NCBI GenBank assembly: GCA_947492955.1
Contig: CANLOV010000005.1
Location: 186,001-250,000, forward strand
Source of the DNA: an uncultured Cellulophaga sp.
GTDB taxonomy: Bacteria; Bacteroidota; Bacteroidia; Flavobacteriales; Flavobacteriaceae
Direction: 5' to 3'
Length of the DNA stretch: 64,000 nt
Each line of letters opens with the position of its first letter. Position 1 is the stretch's first letter. A program made the position numbers and the translations under genes. Positions 27,888 through 36,942 of the stretch are shown in pieces. The notes beneath the pieces were generated by a model, which was given only the letters and a program-made list of their open reading frames with translations, did no database searches and was not told the DNA's origin.

Positions 27888-30365
27888 ATGACTCCTAATT
27901 TTAAAAACACTTTTTTCTCTGTAATAGCTCTTTTGTTACTAATAGCCTGTAACAACCGTAAAACGGAAACTATAGAGCAGCAAAAAACGAATGTTAGTGA
28001 AGCGCCAGCTTCCCGTTGGCAAGATGCTTTAATTAGTGGAAACGGAGAAATGGGTATTATGGTTTATGGAAATCCGCGTGATGAGAAAATCATTTTCAAC
28101 CATGAGTTTTTATATGAATACATAGGGACGGAAGGCGTAAAACCTCCCGATATAGGAGATATAATGCCAAAGGCAAAACAGTTAATTAAAGCTGAAAAAT
28201 ACGCTGAAGCCAAAAGCGAAATATTAAAGCATGCTAAAACCAGAGGGTATCAAGATATTTTATGGACTGACCCTTATCACCCTGCTTGTGTGTTAAATTT
28301 AAATCAAGAATTTCAAGGAGACGTTTCAGGTTACGAACGAAGCTTAAATTATGAAAGTGGAGAGATTACCGTAACATGGAATGCAGATGAAACGGAATTT
28401 CAACGAACATCTTTTGTATCTAGACCCGATAATGTAATTGCTACAAAGATTAAAAGTAGCAAAGAAAAAAACATCAACATTGCATTTTCTTTAGGCCATC
28501 AAATTGATGAGAATCAATCTGAAGAAGATAAAGAATCTGGTATTCAGCAAAATATAAAAATGCTATTTCCTGATAAGTGGGAACAACTAAATACGCCTTT
28601 GATTGAAAAGCCTGAAACTATTACAAATAACCATTGGATAACGTTTAGGAGTAAATATCAATTAGTAGATAGAGGTTATGAAGTTGTAGTAAATATTAAA
28701 AACGAAGGCGGTCTTCTAACGACTAAAAACAATAAAATAATTGTTAAAGAAGCCAATAATGTTGAAGTTTATGCAAAGGTTATCCTTATTGAGCCGTTTT
28801 CAGAATCTGCTATTTCAAAAGTAAAAACAACTATTAAGAGTTTAGCATCTTACGATGAGGTTTTAAAAAAACATGAAGCAGTACATGGTGAAATGTTTAA
28901 CCGCGTTACCTTAAATCTTGATAAAACAGGGTTTACAGATGGTTCTAACGAGACACTTATAGCTAACCAAAAAGGAGCAGAAGTTATCAATCCGTATTTA
29001 CTTGAAAAAGTCTTCAACATGGGGGTCTATGGTTTAATTTCTAGTAGTGGAAAAAATCCACCTAACTTAATGGGTATTTGGAACGGTAGCTGGAGACCGC
29101 GTTGGTCTGGTGATTTTACATTAGATGCCAACGTGAATTTGCAAGTAGCAGCAGCTAATCTAGCCAATCAAAAAGAAGCTATAGATAGTTATATGACATT
29201 GTTAGAACGTATTGCGCCAGATTGGGAAGTGAATGCTAAAAATTTGTTTGGATGCAGAGGCTATGTATCAGGAACACGAACTTCAGGTAGGCATAATTAC
29301 CATACACATTTTGGCAAATGGCCTGGAAATTATTGGACAGCAGGCGTTGAATGGTTATTACTACCCTGTTATGAATACTATCAGTGCACGGGAGATAAAG
29401 AGTTTATGCAAAATGGACTATATCCTATGATGAAGAAAACAGCGTTATTCTATGAAGATTTTTTAGATATGTATGATGATAACGGAAAGTATTTAATAGG
29501 ACCTTCTTATTCACCTGAAAATAAAGCCATATTACCAAATGGAGAACGCATGGGAGCCGTTGCAAATGCTACTATGGATATTGCAGTCATTAGAGAATTA
29601 CTCACCAGTTTAATTACCGTAAATAAGGAGTTGAATTTAAAAGAAGAGAAAATAGCACTTTGGCAAGAGATGTTGCAAAAGTTACCTCCTTATTTAATCA
29701 ACGAAGATGGTGCTTTAAAAGAATGGGCACATCCTAATTTAAAAGATAATTATAACCATAGACACATCTCTCATCTTTATCCTGTGTGGCCTGGGTTAGA
29801 AATTTCGCCAGAAGAAAAAACATTGTTTGAAGCGTCAAATATTGCCATTGAAAAACGCGGACTAGGAAACGGTAGTGCCCACGGTTTAGCACATACAGCA
29901 CTTATAGCGGCTCGCTTAAAAAAGAGTGATTTAGTATATGGTAATTTGTTGTTTCTTATGAAAAATAACTATCTGTATAATAGTTTGGTAACATCGCACA
30001 ACCCAGGCGTAATTTATAATACCGATGCACTACATTCAATACCAGCTGTGATATTGGAGATGTTAGTGTTTTCAAAACCTGGAGTTATTGAGTTTTTACC
30101 AGCATTATCTGAAAAACTTCCAAAAGGAAGCGTCTCTGGTGTTTTATGCAGAACACAAGCTAAAGTGGAAAACTTGAAGTGGGATATGGTAGGTAAAACT
30201 ATGAAAGCAAAGGTATCAAGTAGAAAAAAACAAAATATCCTTTTTCAATTACGAAAAGCAATTACAGAAGCAAAAGTGAATGGAGAAAAAGTGAGTTTGG
30301 AAGGAGATACTTTTTTTACAAATTTTGAAGCTGGGGAAACAAAAATAATAGAGTTGTCATGGTAA
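27888..30365 (+). CDS. GH95-family alpha-fucosidase/alpha-galactosidase-like lipoprotein
   Basis: 825 residues, lipobox ALLLLIACNN. The N-terminal beta domain carries the GH95 hallmark WQDALISGNGEMGIMVYG followed by EKIIFNHEFLYE. The (alpha/alpha)6 barrel contains LMGIWNGSWRPRWSGDFTLD, NVNLQVAAANLANQ, GPSYSPENK, and NYNHRHISHLYPVWPG. GH95 members known so far are inverting alpha-1,2-L-fucosidases and alpha-L-galactosidases. Which sugar is used here cannot be told from sequence. The stop overlaps the PL8 start by 7 bases, so both are translated from one message. A fucose- or galactose-branched uronic polymer would fit this pairing. Confidence 0.88.
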   Translation: MTPNFKNTFFSVIALLLLIACNNRKTETIEQQKTNVSEAPASRWQDALISGNGEMGIMVYGNPRDEKIIFNHEFLYEYIGTEGVKPPDIGDIMPKAKQLIKAEKYAEAKSEILKHAKTRGYQDILWTDPYHPACVLNLNQEFQGDVSGYERSLNYESGEITVTWNADETEFQRTSFVSRPDNVIATKIKSSKEKNINIAFSLGHQIDENQSEEDKESGIQQNIKMLFPDKWEQLNTPLIEKPETITNNHWITFRSKYQLVDRGYEVVVNIKNEGGLLTTKNNKIIVKEANNVEVYAKVILIEPFSESAISKVKTTIKSLASYDEVLKKHEAVHGEMFNRVTLNLDKTGFTDGSNETLIANQKGAEVINPYLLEKVFNMGVYGLISSSGKNPPNLMGIWNGSWRPRWSGDFTLDANVNLQVAAANLANQKEAIDSYMTLLERIAPDWEVNAKNLFGCRGYVSGTRTSGRHNYHTHFGKWPGNYWTAGVEWLLLPCYEYYQCTGDKEFMQNGLYPMMKKTALFYEDFLDMYDDNGKYLIGPSYSPENKAILPNGERMGAVANATMDIAVIRELLTSLITVNKELNLKEEKIALWQEMLQKLPPYLINEDGALKEWAHPNLKDNYNHRHISHLYPVWPGLEISPEEKTLFEASNIAIEKRGLGNGSAHGLAHTALIAARLKKSDLVYGNLLFLMKNNYLYNSLVTSHNPGVIYNTDALHSIPAVILEMLVFSKPGVIEFLPALSEKLPKGSVSGVLCRTQAKVENLKWDMVGKTMKAKVSSRKKQNILFQLRKAITEAKVNGEKVSLEGDTFFTNFEAGETKIIELSW

Positions 30366-33300
30366 AATTAAAGTTAGGGTTATTATCTCTTATGTTATTA
30401 GTAATAACGAATAGCATACAAGCGCAGACTATTTCCTTTGAAGAAGGACTACCAAAAAATATACAATTCAAAAAAGGAGAAATTAATCTATCGGGTTTAC
30501 ATAGAGTTTCAGGAAACTATGGGTTGCATTGGAAATTTACGCCTGATGATGAATTGCGCATCAATACAAAGATTGGTTACGCACCACAAAGTGTAGATGC
30601 CATAGTTACTGTGAATGATGTAGATTATCCCATTACCAATGAACCAGCAGTATTTACACTCCCTATCTATTCAGAAAAAAAACAAGATGCCATTGTTAGG
30701 GTAAGTTTTGGTAGAGGGGAAAAAACAGACTGTTTTATAGATATTCATTTAGTCTACAAAGGTTGGAGAAAATTTACCATTCCTTATGCTCGTGGACATA
30801 TGAGAGGGAACCCTCATGAGAATATGGATTTTATGAAGCTTTCTATTTTAGGAAACCAAGAAGGTGAAATTTTTCTAGATGATATTGTATTGCTGAAACG
30901 AGAAAGTCCAAAAGGAATTAAACCTACCCATTTAGTGCCAGGATTAAAGTTACATCCGCAACGGCGTGCTTTGGGAGACGAGATTGAACAAGAATGGCAT
31001 TTGTACCAACCTTGGTTTGCACTTCAGGATAGAGTAACGCCAGAGCAACAACAATCTTTTAAAACTATTGAAGACCGCCTTTGGCAATTAGAATGGGGAG
31101 GTGAAAAAACAAAAGAATCATTACCGACTAAAGATTTTGAAGATTTAAAAAAGCGATATGCCGATTATAGTATTACCCGAAACGGAGAAGCTATAAACGG
31201 GTTACATCTTGAAGCAGGTGGAAAAAGGTCAAAGTTTAACCAATTAGGAAAAGCCATTGCCATTGCTTATCGAACGATATCAAATACCTCTCAGAAAGAA
31301 GTATTAAAAGACATGGCGCTTAACATGATAGCACACGGAATAGATTGTGATGTCAATTTAGATTGGTACCACGGACGTGGGTTTGCCGATATGTGTTTTT
31401 TAATGAAAGATGATTTAAAAGCAATCGGAAAATTAGAAGAAGCCAATGCATTTATAAAACGTAAATATGAGTTTAATAGATTTTATAATGAAGATGTAAA
31501 TAAAGGCAGGCATAATGTAATTGGTATGTCGTCTGATGCTTTATATACCAATAGCATTGGCTACTTAATTTGTGTAATGCTGTTAGATGGACCAGAAAAA
31601 GTGCGCGATATGCAACACTTAGTATCCTATTACAGTAATTTAGGATTAGGCTACGCTAATGGTCTTACAGATTCGTTTAAACCAGATGGTTCCCACTACC
31701 ACCACGCAAACGCCGCATTAACGCGTTACGGTAGTTATACCATGCCAAAAGTAGCTGAGGTGATTTATATACTTTCAGGAACCGAATTTCGTATTTATGA
31801 AGATGCACATGAATGCATGAAACACAATTTGTACATGCGTAATTTTTACAGTTCTCGTAATTACTTTCCGTGGAGCTATTCACATAACCGAATTAAATCA
31901 TTAACTCCAGGAGATAATTATGAATTTTTATACATGGCATTGGCGGGTACACCAGATGGAAAACAAGACATTGATAAAGAAATAGCCGAAATGTATTTCT
32001 ATCAGATGGAAGGTCGTGAAATGCCTGAATTAGCAGCATCACTTTTGGATAAAAACATTGAAACGGCTACTTTCCCACAAGGACACCATACATTATCTTA
32101 TCATGCAAAGGGCATTCATAGAAAAGACGATTGGATGACCGTAATAGGCGCTCACAGTCGTTATATTTTTCAAAAGGAAATTTGGGGATGGCATTCCTCA
32201 AGAGGCAACATGAAATATGGCATGTTCGAAAATTGGGGAAGTCTGGAAATTATTTATCCAGATAAGCCAGGACTTAAGCAAATTGATAACGGCAGAGGCT
32301 TAAAAGGATGGGATTGGACTATGATACCTGGCGTTACCAGTGTAAATGCACCTTTAAAAAATATTGAAAATAAACCACTTAAATTGGGTGATGATGCTTA
32401 TCAAGAACATTTACGAAGCGACCAATCTTTTGTTGGAGGCTTAGATTTTTCAGATGGTAATGGTGTTTTTGTTGCTAAAATACGAGGGCATGACAAGTAT
32501 AAATTAGAATCGTTTTATGCGACCAAAAGCTGGTTTAGTTTTGGCGATTTAATTGTTTGCTTAGGGTCTGATATTCAAAACGATTTACCTGAATATACTA
32601 CGCATACGTCCATTTTTCAGAATGATTTATCGCAAACAGATTTTAATCTAAAAATAGATAAAACCAAATCTTTAAAACCATTAGCTTTTAACAAAGAATA
32701 TGACGAGACTTCTCATTGGATGCTAGATAGTAGAAATGTGGGATACTATATCCCATCGGGGCAAAAAGTGAATGTTTGGTATGGCGAAAATACATCGCCA
32801 GATTATCAAGGAAAAGTTATGACTACTGGCACTTATGAAAAAGCTTGGTTATCTCATGGAAAAGCACCAGATGGAGAAGCGTATGAGTATGCTGTAAAAG
32901 TGAAAACTTCAAAAGAAACCATGAAGGCTTTCGCTAAAAATCAAGACGAACAACAGGAGTATAAAGTGCTTGTAAAGAATAACACGGCGCATATAGTTAA
33001 ACACCCAGCTTCAAATACCACAGCAGCCATAATTTTTGAGCCTCAATATCAGCTAAAAATAGGTAAAATTAAAGGAGTATCTCATTCTGGTATTTATATG
33101 TTGAAAGAAGAAAATAACAAAATAACATTGGCAGTAAGTGACCCTGATTTACGTTTTTATGAAGGCCACAGTAACGATATAGATTTAGCCCTGAATCGGA
33201 AGGAATTACCAGGATATAGCAATTATTGGCATGCAGCAAATAGTATCCCTTCTAAAATTAAAGTGTTTTTGGAAGGCGACTGGGACATAGATACCATTGT

Positions 33301-33400
33301 AAAAGGTAATGGAACGGTTATACAGCAAGCTAATGGTGTTACAGTTATAGAGTTTGTTTGTAAAGACGGACTTACTAATGAAGTAATTTTAAAAAAATAA
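30359..33400 (+). CDS. PL8-family polysaccharide lyase, chondroitin ABC lyase-like
   Basis: 1013 residues, signal peptide ending SIQAQ. The layout follows chondroitin ABC lyases: N-terminal lyase domain (HRVSGNYGLHWKFTPDDEL), toroid (YHGRGFADMCFLMKDDL, then KPDGSHYHHANAALTRYGSY), central beta sandwich (GNMKYGMFENWGSLEI, KGWDWTMIPGVTSVNAPL) and C-terminal domain. By alignment in mind with the Proteus enzyme, His449 and Tyr457 fit the catalytic His/Tyr pair and Glu607 (KEIWG) the helper glutamate. The enzyme should beta-eliminate a uronic-acid-containing glycan and feed the GH88 at 21522. No sulfatase is seen in the window, so sulfated chondroitin as the substrate is only one option. The gene ends at a strong terminator. 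Confidence 0.88.
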   Translation: MVKLKLGLLSLMLLVITNSIQAQTISFEEGLPKNIQFKKGEINLSGLHRVSGNYGLHWKFTPDDELRINTKIGYAPQSVDAIVTVNDVDYPITNEPAVFTLPIYSEKKQDAIVRVSFGRGEKTDCFIDIHLVYKGWRKFTIPYARGHMRGNPHENMDFMKLSILGNQEGEIFLDDIVLLKRESPKGIKPTHLVPGLKLHPQRRALGDEIEQEWHLYQPWFALQDRVTPEQQQSFKTIEDRLWQLEWGGEKTKESLPTKDFEDLKKRYADYSITRNGEAINGLHLEAGGKRSKFNQLGKAIAIAYRTISNTSQKEVLKDMALNMIAHGIDCDVNLDWYHGRGFADMCFLMKDDLKAIGKLEEANAFIKRKYEFNRFYNEDVNKGRHNVIGMSSDALYTNSIGYLICVMLLDGPEKVRDMQHLVSYYSNLGLGYANGLTDSFKPDGSHYHHANAALTRYGSYTMPKVAEVIYILSGTEFRIYEDAHECMKHNLYMRNFYSSRNYFPWSYSHNRIKSLTPGDNYEFLYMALAGTPDGKQDIDKEIAEMYFYQMEGREMPELAASLLDKNIETATFPQGHHTLSYHAKGIHRKDDWMTVIGAHSRYIFQKEIWGWHSSRGNMKYGMFENWGSLEIIYPDKPGLKQIDNGRGLKGWDWTMIPGVTSVNAPLKNIENKPLKLGDDAYQEHLRSDQSFVGGLDFSDGNGVFVAKIRGHDKYKLESFYATKSWFSFGDLIVCLGSDIQNDLPEYTTHTSIFQNDLSQTDFNLKIDKTKSLKPLAFNKEYDETSHWMLDSRNVGYYIPSGQKVNVWYGENTSPDYQGKVMTTGTYEKAWLSHGKAPDGEAYEYAVKVKTSKETMKAFAKNQDEQQEYKVLVKNNTAHIVKHPASNTTAAIIFEPQYQLKIGKIKGVSHSGIYMLKEENNKITLAVSDPDLRFYEGHSNDIDLALNRKELPGYSNYWHAANSIPSKIKVFLEGDWDIDTIVKGNGTVIQQANGVTVIEFVCKDGLTNEVILKK

Positions 33401-33428
33401 AGCCTTTACAGAAATGTAAAGGCTTTTA
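33401..33428. terminator. Terminator after PL8, probably bidirectional
   Basis: 10-bp perfect stem AGCCTTTACA / TGTAAAGGCT (33401-33410 with 33415-33424) with a GAAA tetraloop and a short T run on the plus side. The A-rich left flank could serve the minus-strand tRNA. Confidence 0.8.
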
Positions 33429-33433
33429 GAAGG

Positions 33434-33507
33434 TGGTCCCACATGGGCTCGAACCATGGACCCCCTGATTATGAGTCAGGTGCTCTAACCAACTGAGCTA
33501 TAGGACC
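33434..33507 (-). tRNA. tRNA with CAU anticodon (Met elongator or Ile2)
   Basis: A complete cloverleaf on the minus strand: acceptor GGTCCTA paired with TGGGACC, D arm GCTC..GAGC, anticodon arm CCTGA-CTCATAA-TCAGG with anticodon CAU, T arm CATGG-TTCGAGC-CCATG, discriminator A. The 3' CCA is not encoded as such (ACCT follows). CAU serves elongator Met or, after lysidine modification, Ile2. The pairs C4-G69 and C5-G68 are the ones TilS prefers in the E. coli Ile2 tRNA, so Ile2 is possible but unproven. Confidence 0.9.
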
Positions 33508-33575
33508 CGCAAATTGCGGATGCAATATTACTATTTATTTTAATAGCTTGCAAGAAAAAAGTAGTAGATATTAAT

Positions 33576-33986
33576 CTATTTTATATCTTTTATTTCTTGG
33601 CATAGCTCTATTAATACTCCATTAGTACTTTTTGGGTGTAAAAATGCAATGAGTTTATTGTCAGCTCCCTTTTTTGGAGTTTCATTTAATACAGTAAAAC
33701 CCTCTTTCTTTAGCCTATTAATTTCCTGTATAATATCATTAACCTCAAAAGCTATATGGTGCAAGCCTTCTCCTTTTTTAGCTAAAAATTTAGCAATAGG
33801 ACTGTCCTTATTAAGTGCTTGTAGTAGTTCTATTTTATGAGTATTGGTTTTAAAAAAAGAAGTTTTTACTCCTTCAGAAGGTACATCTTCTATTTTGTAA
33901 TGAGGAGAGCCTAATAATTTATGAAACAATAAATTAGAAGCTTCTAAATCCTTAACAGCAATTCCAATATGTTCTATCTTATGCAT
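33576..33986 (-). CDS. mce: Methylmalonyl-CoA epimerase
   Basis: The 136-residue protein is a single glyoxalase-fold (VOC) domain of the usual epimerase length. It has HIGIAVKDLEAS at the N-terminus, KIELLQAL, GEGLHHIAFEV and GVLIELCQE, which carry the His/Glu metal ligands of methylmalonyl-CoA epimerases. The enzyme interconverts the two stereoisomers of methylmalonyl-CoA in propionate/succinate metabolism in the cytoplasm. It is read from its own promoter, divergent from rbfA, and no mutase gene lies nearby. A different VOC-family enzyme is possible but the match over the full length is good. Confidence 0.88.
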   Translation of the reverse strand: MHKIEHIGIAVKDLEASNLLFHKLLGSPHYKIEDVPSEGVKTSFFKTNTHKIELLQALNKDSPIAKFLAKKGEGLHHIAFEVNDIIQEINRLKKEGFTVLNETPKKGADNKLIAFLHPKSTNGVLIELCQEIKDIK

Positions 33987-34100
33987 TCGTATAAATTTTA
34001 AGGGTAGCTAGCTTTAAGTAAGGTACTTAAAAAAAGTATAATTGCTATAAACTAATACTCTAAAATAGGGTATCATTAATAATCTGTGTATTTTTGTACC

Positions 34101-34496
34101 ATGGAAGAAACACAAAGACAGAAAAAAATAGCTGGAGTTATCCAAAAAGATATTGCTGACATTTTACAACGTGCAGCAATAGATGGTGGATTAAAAGGTA
34201 CTTTAATTTCCGTTTCTAAAGTAAGTGTAACTTCAGATTTATCTATAGCAAAGGTATACCTTAGTATATTTCCGCATAATAATGCAGAGGAATTATTAGA
34301 AGGTATAAAAAGTAATCAGCCAATTATTAAGCACGAGTTGGCAAGGAGAACTAAAAATCAATTACGCAGAATGCCAGAATTATTGTTTTTTATAGATGAT
34401 TCTTTGGAATATATAGATGGTATTGAAAAATCTTTACGAGGAGAAGAAAATCCTATAGAGAATCCAGATCTTTTAGAAAAGCGAAAAAAATCGTAG
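34101..34496 (+). CDS. rbfA: Ribosome-binding factor A
   Basis: The ATG at 34101 gives MEETQRQKKIAGVIQKDIA, the expected RbfA start; an upstream GTG at 34086 adds unlikely residues. The 131-residue KH-like domain shows ISVSKVSVTSDLSIAKVYLS, the P-F-rich turn, and KHELARRTKNQLRRMPELLFFIDDS, all family signatures. RbfA binds the 30S subunit late in maturation of 16S rRNA. TATTTTTG (34089-34096) just before the start fits a -7 box but would leave almost no leader, so it is not counted as certain. The permease start follows 3 bp after the stop. Confidence 0.95.
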   Translation: MEETQRQKKIAGVIQKDIADILQRAAIDGGLKGTLISVSKVSVTSDLSIAKVYLSIFPHNNAEELLEGIKSNQPIIKHELARRTKNQLRRMPELLFFIDDSLEYIDGIEKSLRGEENPIENPDLLEKRKKS

Positions 34497-34499
34497 TAT

Positions 34500-35705
34500 T
34501 TGAACTTTCCTTTTTACATAGCAAAACGGTATATACGCTCTAAGAGCAGCCAAAATGCAGTAAATATTATTAATTTTATTACCTTTTTAGTCACTGTTAT
34601 TGGTGCTGCTGCACTTTTTATAGTATTGTCTGGTTTTGCAGGATTAAAAACTTTTAGCCTTTCTTTTACTAATACTTTTGACCCCGATTTAAAGGCGCTG
34701 CCAATAAGTGGTAAGGTTTTTACAATTACTCCTGAGCAAGAACAAAAATTAAAAGAAATAAAAGGAGTTGTTGCTTATGCAAAAGAGTTAGAAGAAAGAG
34801 TGTATTTAACGCACCAAAAAAAAAGCCATATGGCTTATATTAAAGGGGTAGATGTTAATTATAGTAAAGTAACTAATGTAGATAGTATTATTTATTACGG
34901 AGAATGGGTTATAAATAACCAATTAGGAGTTTTAGGTATTGGTATAGCAAATATATTGGGCATTACAATAAATAATTATAGTAGCCCTTTAGTAGTATTA
35001 GCTCCTAAACCTGGAAAAGGTTCGCTATCTCAGCAATCTTTTAAAAAACCATATAACGAACTGCCTTTAGCAATTAGTGGAGTTTTTGAAATAGAGGAAG
35101 AGCTAAATAGAAAATATGTTTTTACAGATTTAAGTTTAGTGCAGGCTTTATTAGAAAAAAGTAATAAGGAAGTCTCTGGGGTTAATTTTAGATTGTTAGA
35201 TGAGGTGGATATAGCGGTTATAAAAAAAGAAATAACGCAAATATTTAACGGTAAAGTTCATATTAAAAATAGGCAAGAGTTAAATGGAACCTTACATAGA
35301 ATGTTAAATACAGAAAACTTAGCTACGTATCTTATTTTTACTTTGGTACTTGTTATAGCTTTATTTAATGTGGTTGGTGCAATAATAATGATGATTTTGG
35401 ATAAAAAGCAAAATCTAAAAACATTATACAATGTAGGAACAACAATTAAAGAGCTTCGTAGTATTTATTTTGTGCAAGGGGTATTAGTTACTAGTTTAGG
35501 AGGGCTAATAGGAGTGGTGTTTGCTTCTTTGTTAATATGGTCTCAATTAATTTTTGGCTGGTTAAAAATTACACCTACTTTATCTTACCCAGTAGAATAT
35601 AAATTCATAAACGTATTAATTGTATTGGGAACCATTATTGTTTTAGGAATAATTGCTTCTAGAATAGCAAGTAGCAGTATTACTAAAAAATTAATTTCTA
35701 AATAG
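34500..35705 (+). CDS. FtsX/LolE-type ABC transporter permease
   Basis: The 401-residue protein starts at TTG 34500 (MNFPFYIAKRYIRSK), 3 bp after rbfA stops; the sequence MNFPFYIAKRY is the conserved beginning of this family, which supports the non-ATG start. Four membrane segments are visible: one near residues 25-50, then three in the C-terminal half (about 275-300, 320-345, 365-390). Between them lies a large periplasmic (MacB-like) domain. The ATPase partner is not adjacent. Such permeases release lipoproteins or drive other envelope tasks; a Lol role is possible, not shown. Confidence 0.85.
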   Translation: MNFPFYIAKRYIRSKSSQNAVNIINFITFLVTVIGAAALFIVLSGFAGLKTFSLSFTNTFDPDLKALPISGKVFTITPEQEQKLKEIKGVVAYAKELEERVYLTHQKKSHMAYIKGVDVNYSKVTNVDSIIYYGEWVINNQLGVLGIGIANILGITINNYSSPLVVLAPKPGKGSLSQQSFKKPYNELPLAISGVFEIEEELNRKYVFTDLSLVQALLEKSNKEVSGVNFRLLDEVDIAVIKKEITQIFNGKVHIKNRQELNGTLHRMLNTENLATYLIFTLVLVIALFNVVGAIIMMILDKKQNLKTLYNVGTTIKELRSIYFVQGVLVTSLGGLIGVVFASLLIWSQLIFGWLKITPTLSYPVEYKFINVLIVLGTIIVLGIIASRIASSSITKKLISK

Positions 35706-35706
35706 A

Positions 35707-36723
35707 TTATTTAAATTGGTAATCTCCAAATTTATCTAATACTTCGTCAAAAGCATCAAAAACATCAGCTGAAGCATCGCTAGTTACCATTTTCATACGG
35801 TATTCTTTAAAATTTGGAATGCCTTTAAAGTAATTTGTATAATGCCTACGGGTTTCAAAAACGCCCAAAGTTTCTCCTTTCCAATCTATAGACATTTGTA
35901 AATGACGACGGGCTGCGGCTACACGTTCTGCCATAGTAGGAGGCTCCATATGTGTGCCTGTTTTAAAGTAATGTTTTACTTGGTTAAAAAACCAAGGGTT
36001 TCCTATACTAGCTCTACCAATCATAGCGCCATCTAAGCCATAATCGTCTCGCATTTTTTGCGCCATTTCAGGAGTATTAACATCACCATTTCCAAAGACA
36101 GGAATATGCATTCTAGGATTATTTTTAACCTCTGCAATGGGTTTCCAATCGGCATCACCTTTATACATTTGCGCTCTGGTTCTTCCATGTATGGCTATAG
36201 AGGCACAGCCAACATCTTGTAAGCGTTCTGCTACTTCAACAATTTTAATAGAATCGTGGTCCCAGCCTAATCTTGTTTTTACAGTTACAGGTAGTTTGGT
36301 ATGGTTTACCATGGCTTTGGTTAACGATACCATTAAATCTATATCTTTTAATATGCCGGCACCAGCACCTTTACTTACTACTTTTTTTACAGGACATCCA
36401 AAATTAATATCTATAATATCTGGCTTAGATTGTTCTACAATTTCTACAGAACGTAGCATAGAATCTAGATTGGCGCCAAAAATTTGAATTCCAACAGGGC
36501 GTTCTTTTTCGTAAATATCTAGTTTCATAACACTTTTAGCAGCATCACGAATTAAACCTTCCGAAGAAATAAATTCGGTATAAACCACATCTGCACCATG
36601 CTCTTTACATAGCGCTCTAAACGGAGGGTCGCTAACGTCTTCCATCGGTGCTAAAAGAAGCGGAAATTCTGGTAATTGTATGTCTCCTATTTTTGGCAAA
36701 GTAGTATTGTTTTTAGGCTGCAA
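35707..36723 (-). CDS. dusB: tRNA-dihydrouridine synthase (DusB type)
   Basis: The protein has FMN-binding TIM-barrel signatures: LLLAPMEDVSDPPFRALC, IDINFGCPVKKVVSKGAGAG with the catalytic Cys, KTRLGWD, IHGRTRAQMYKGDADW and GNGDV. DusB reduces uridine in tRNA D-loops. The start is uncertain: a TTG at 36723 gives 338 residues, but the same bases form part of TATTTTTG, a -7-like box, and another TTG at 36699 (MPKIGDIQLPEFPLLL) would give the more usual N-terminus. The gene converges on the permease with one base between the stops. Confidence 0.92.
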   Translation of the reverse strand: MQPKNNTTLPKIGDIQLPEFPLLLAPMEDVSDPPFRALCKEHGADVVYTEFISSEGLIRDAAKSVMKLDIYEKERPVGIQIFGANLDSMLRSVEIVEQSKPDIIDINFGCPVKKVVSKGAGAGILKDIDLMVSLTKAMVNHTKLPVTVKTRLGWDHDSIKIVEVAERLQDVGCASIAIHGRTRAQMYKGDADWKPIAEVKNNPRMHIPVFGNGDVNTPEMAQKMRDDYGLDGAMIGRASIGNPWFFNQVKHYFKTGTHMEPPTMAERVAAARRHLQMSIDWKGETLGVFETRRHYTNYFKGIPNFKEYRMKMVTSDASADVFDAFDEVLDKFGDYQFK

Positions 36724-36860
36724 AAATAGGAAATATCATTTATTATATAATACTAGATAGTTATTAAGTAATTGGATGTAAATCTTTAGATATATCATCA
36801 TATTTAAATTATTTGAAGTTTATTTATTAAAAACCCATATTTTATGGGCTATAAATAAAT

Positions 36861-36868
36861 TATATTTG
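36861..36868 (+). promoter_or_regulatory. Possible -7 box of lepA
   Basis: TATATTTG, a full match to TAnnTTTG, 74 bp before the lepA start. It would leave a leader of about 65 nt. No clear -33 element. Confidence 0.4.
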
Positions 36869-36942
36869 TAGCTTGTTTAAGAATAAGTAAGTAATAGCTA
36901 CTTAAAAACTGTAACAAATACAGTGAAAGTAAATTAGGATAG

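Noticed and set aside
34089-34096. TATTTTTG as rbfA promoter
   Set aside because: A start this close to the ATG would leave almost no leader, and such strings are common in AT-rich DNA.
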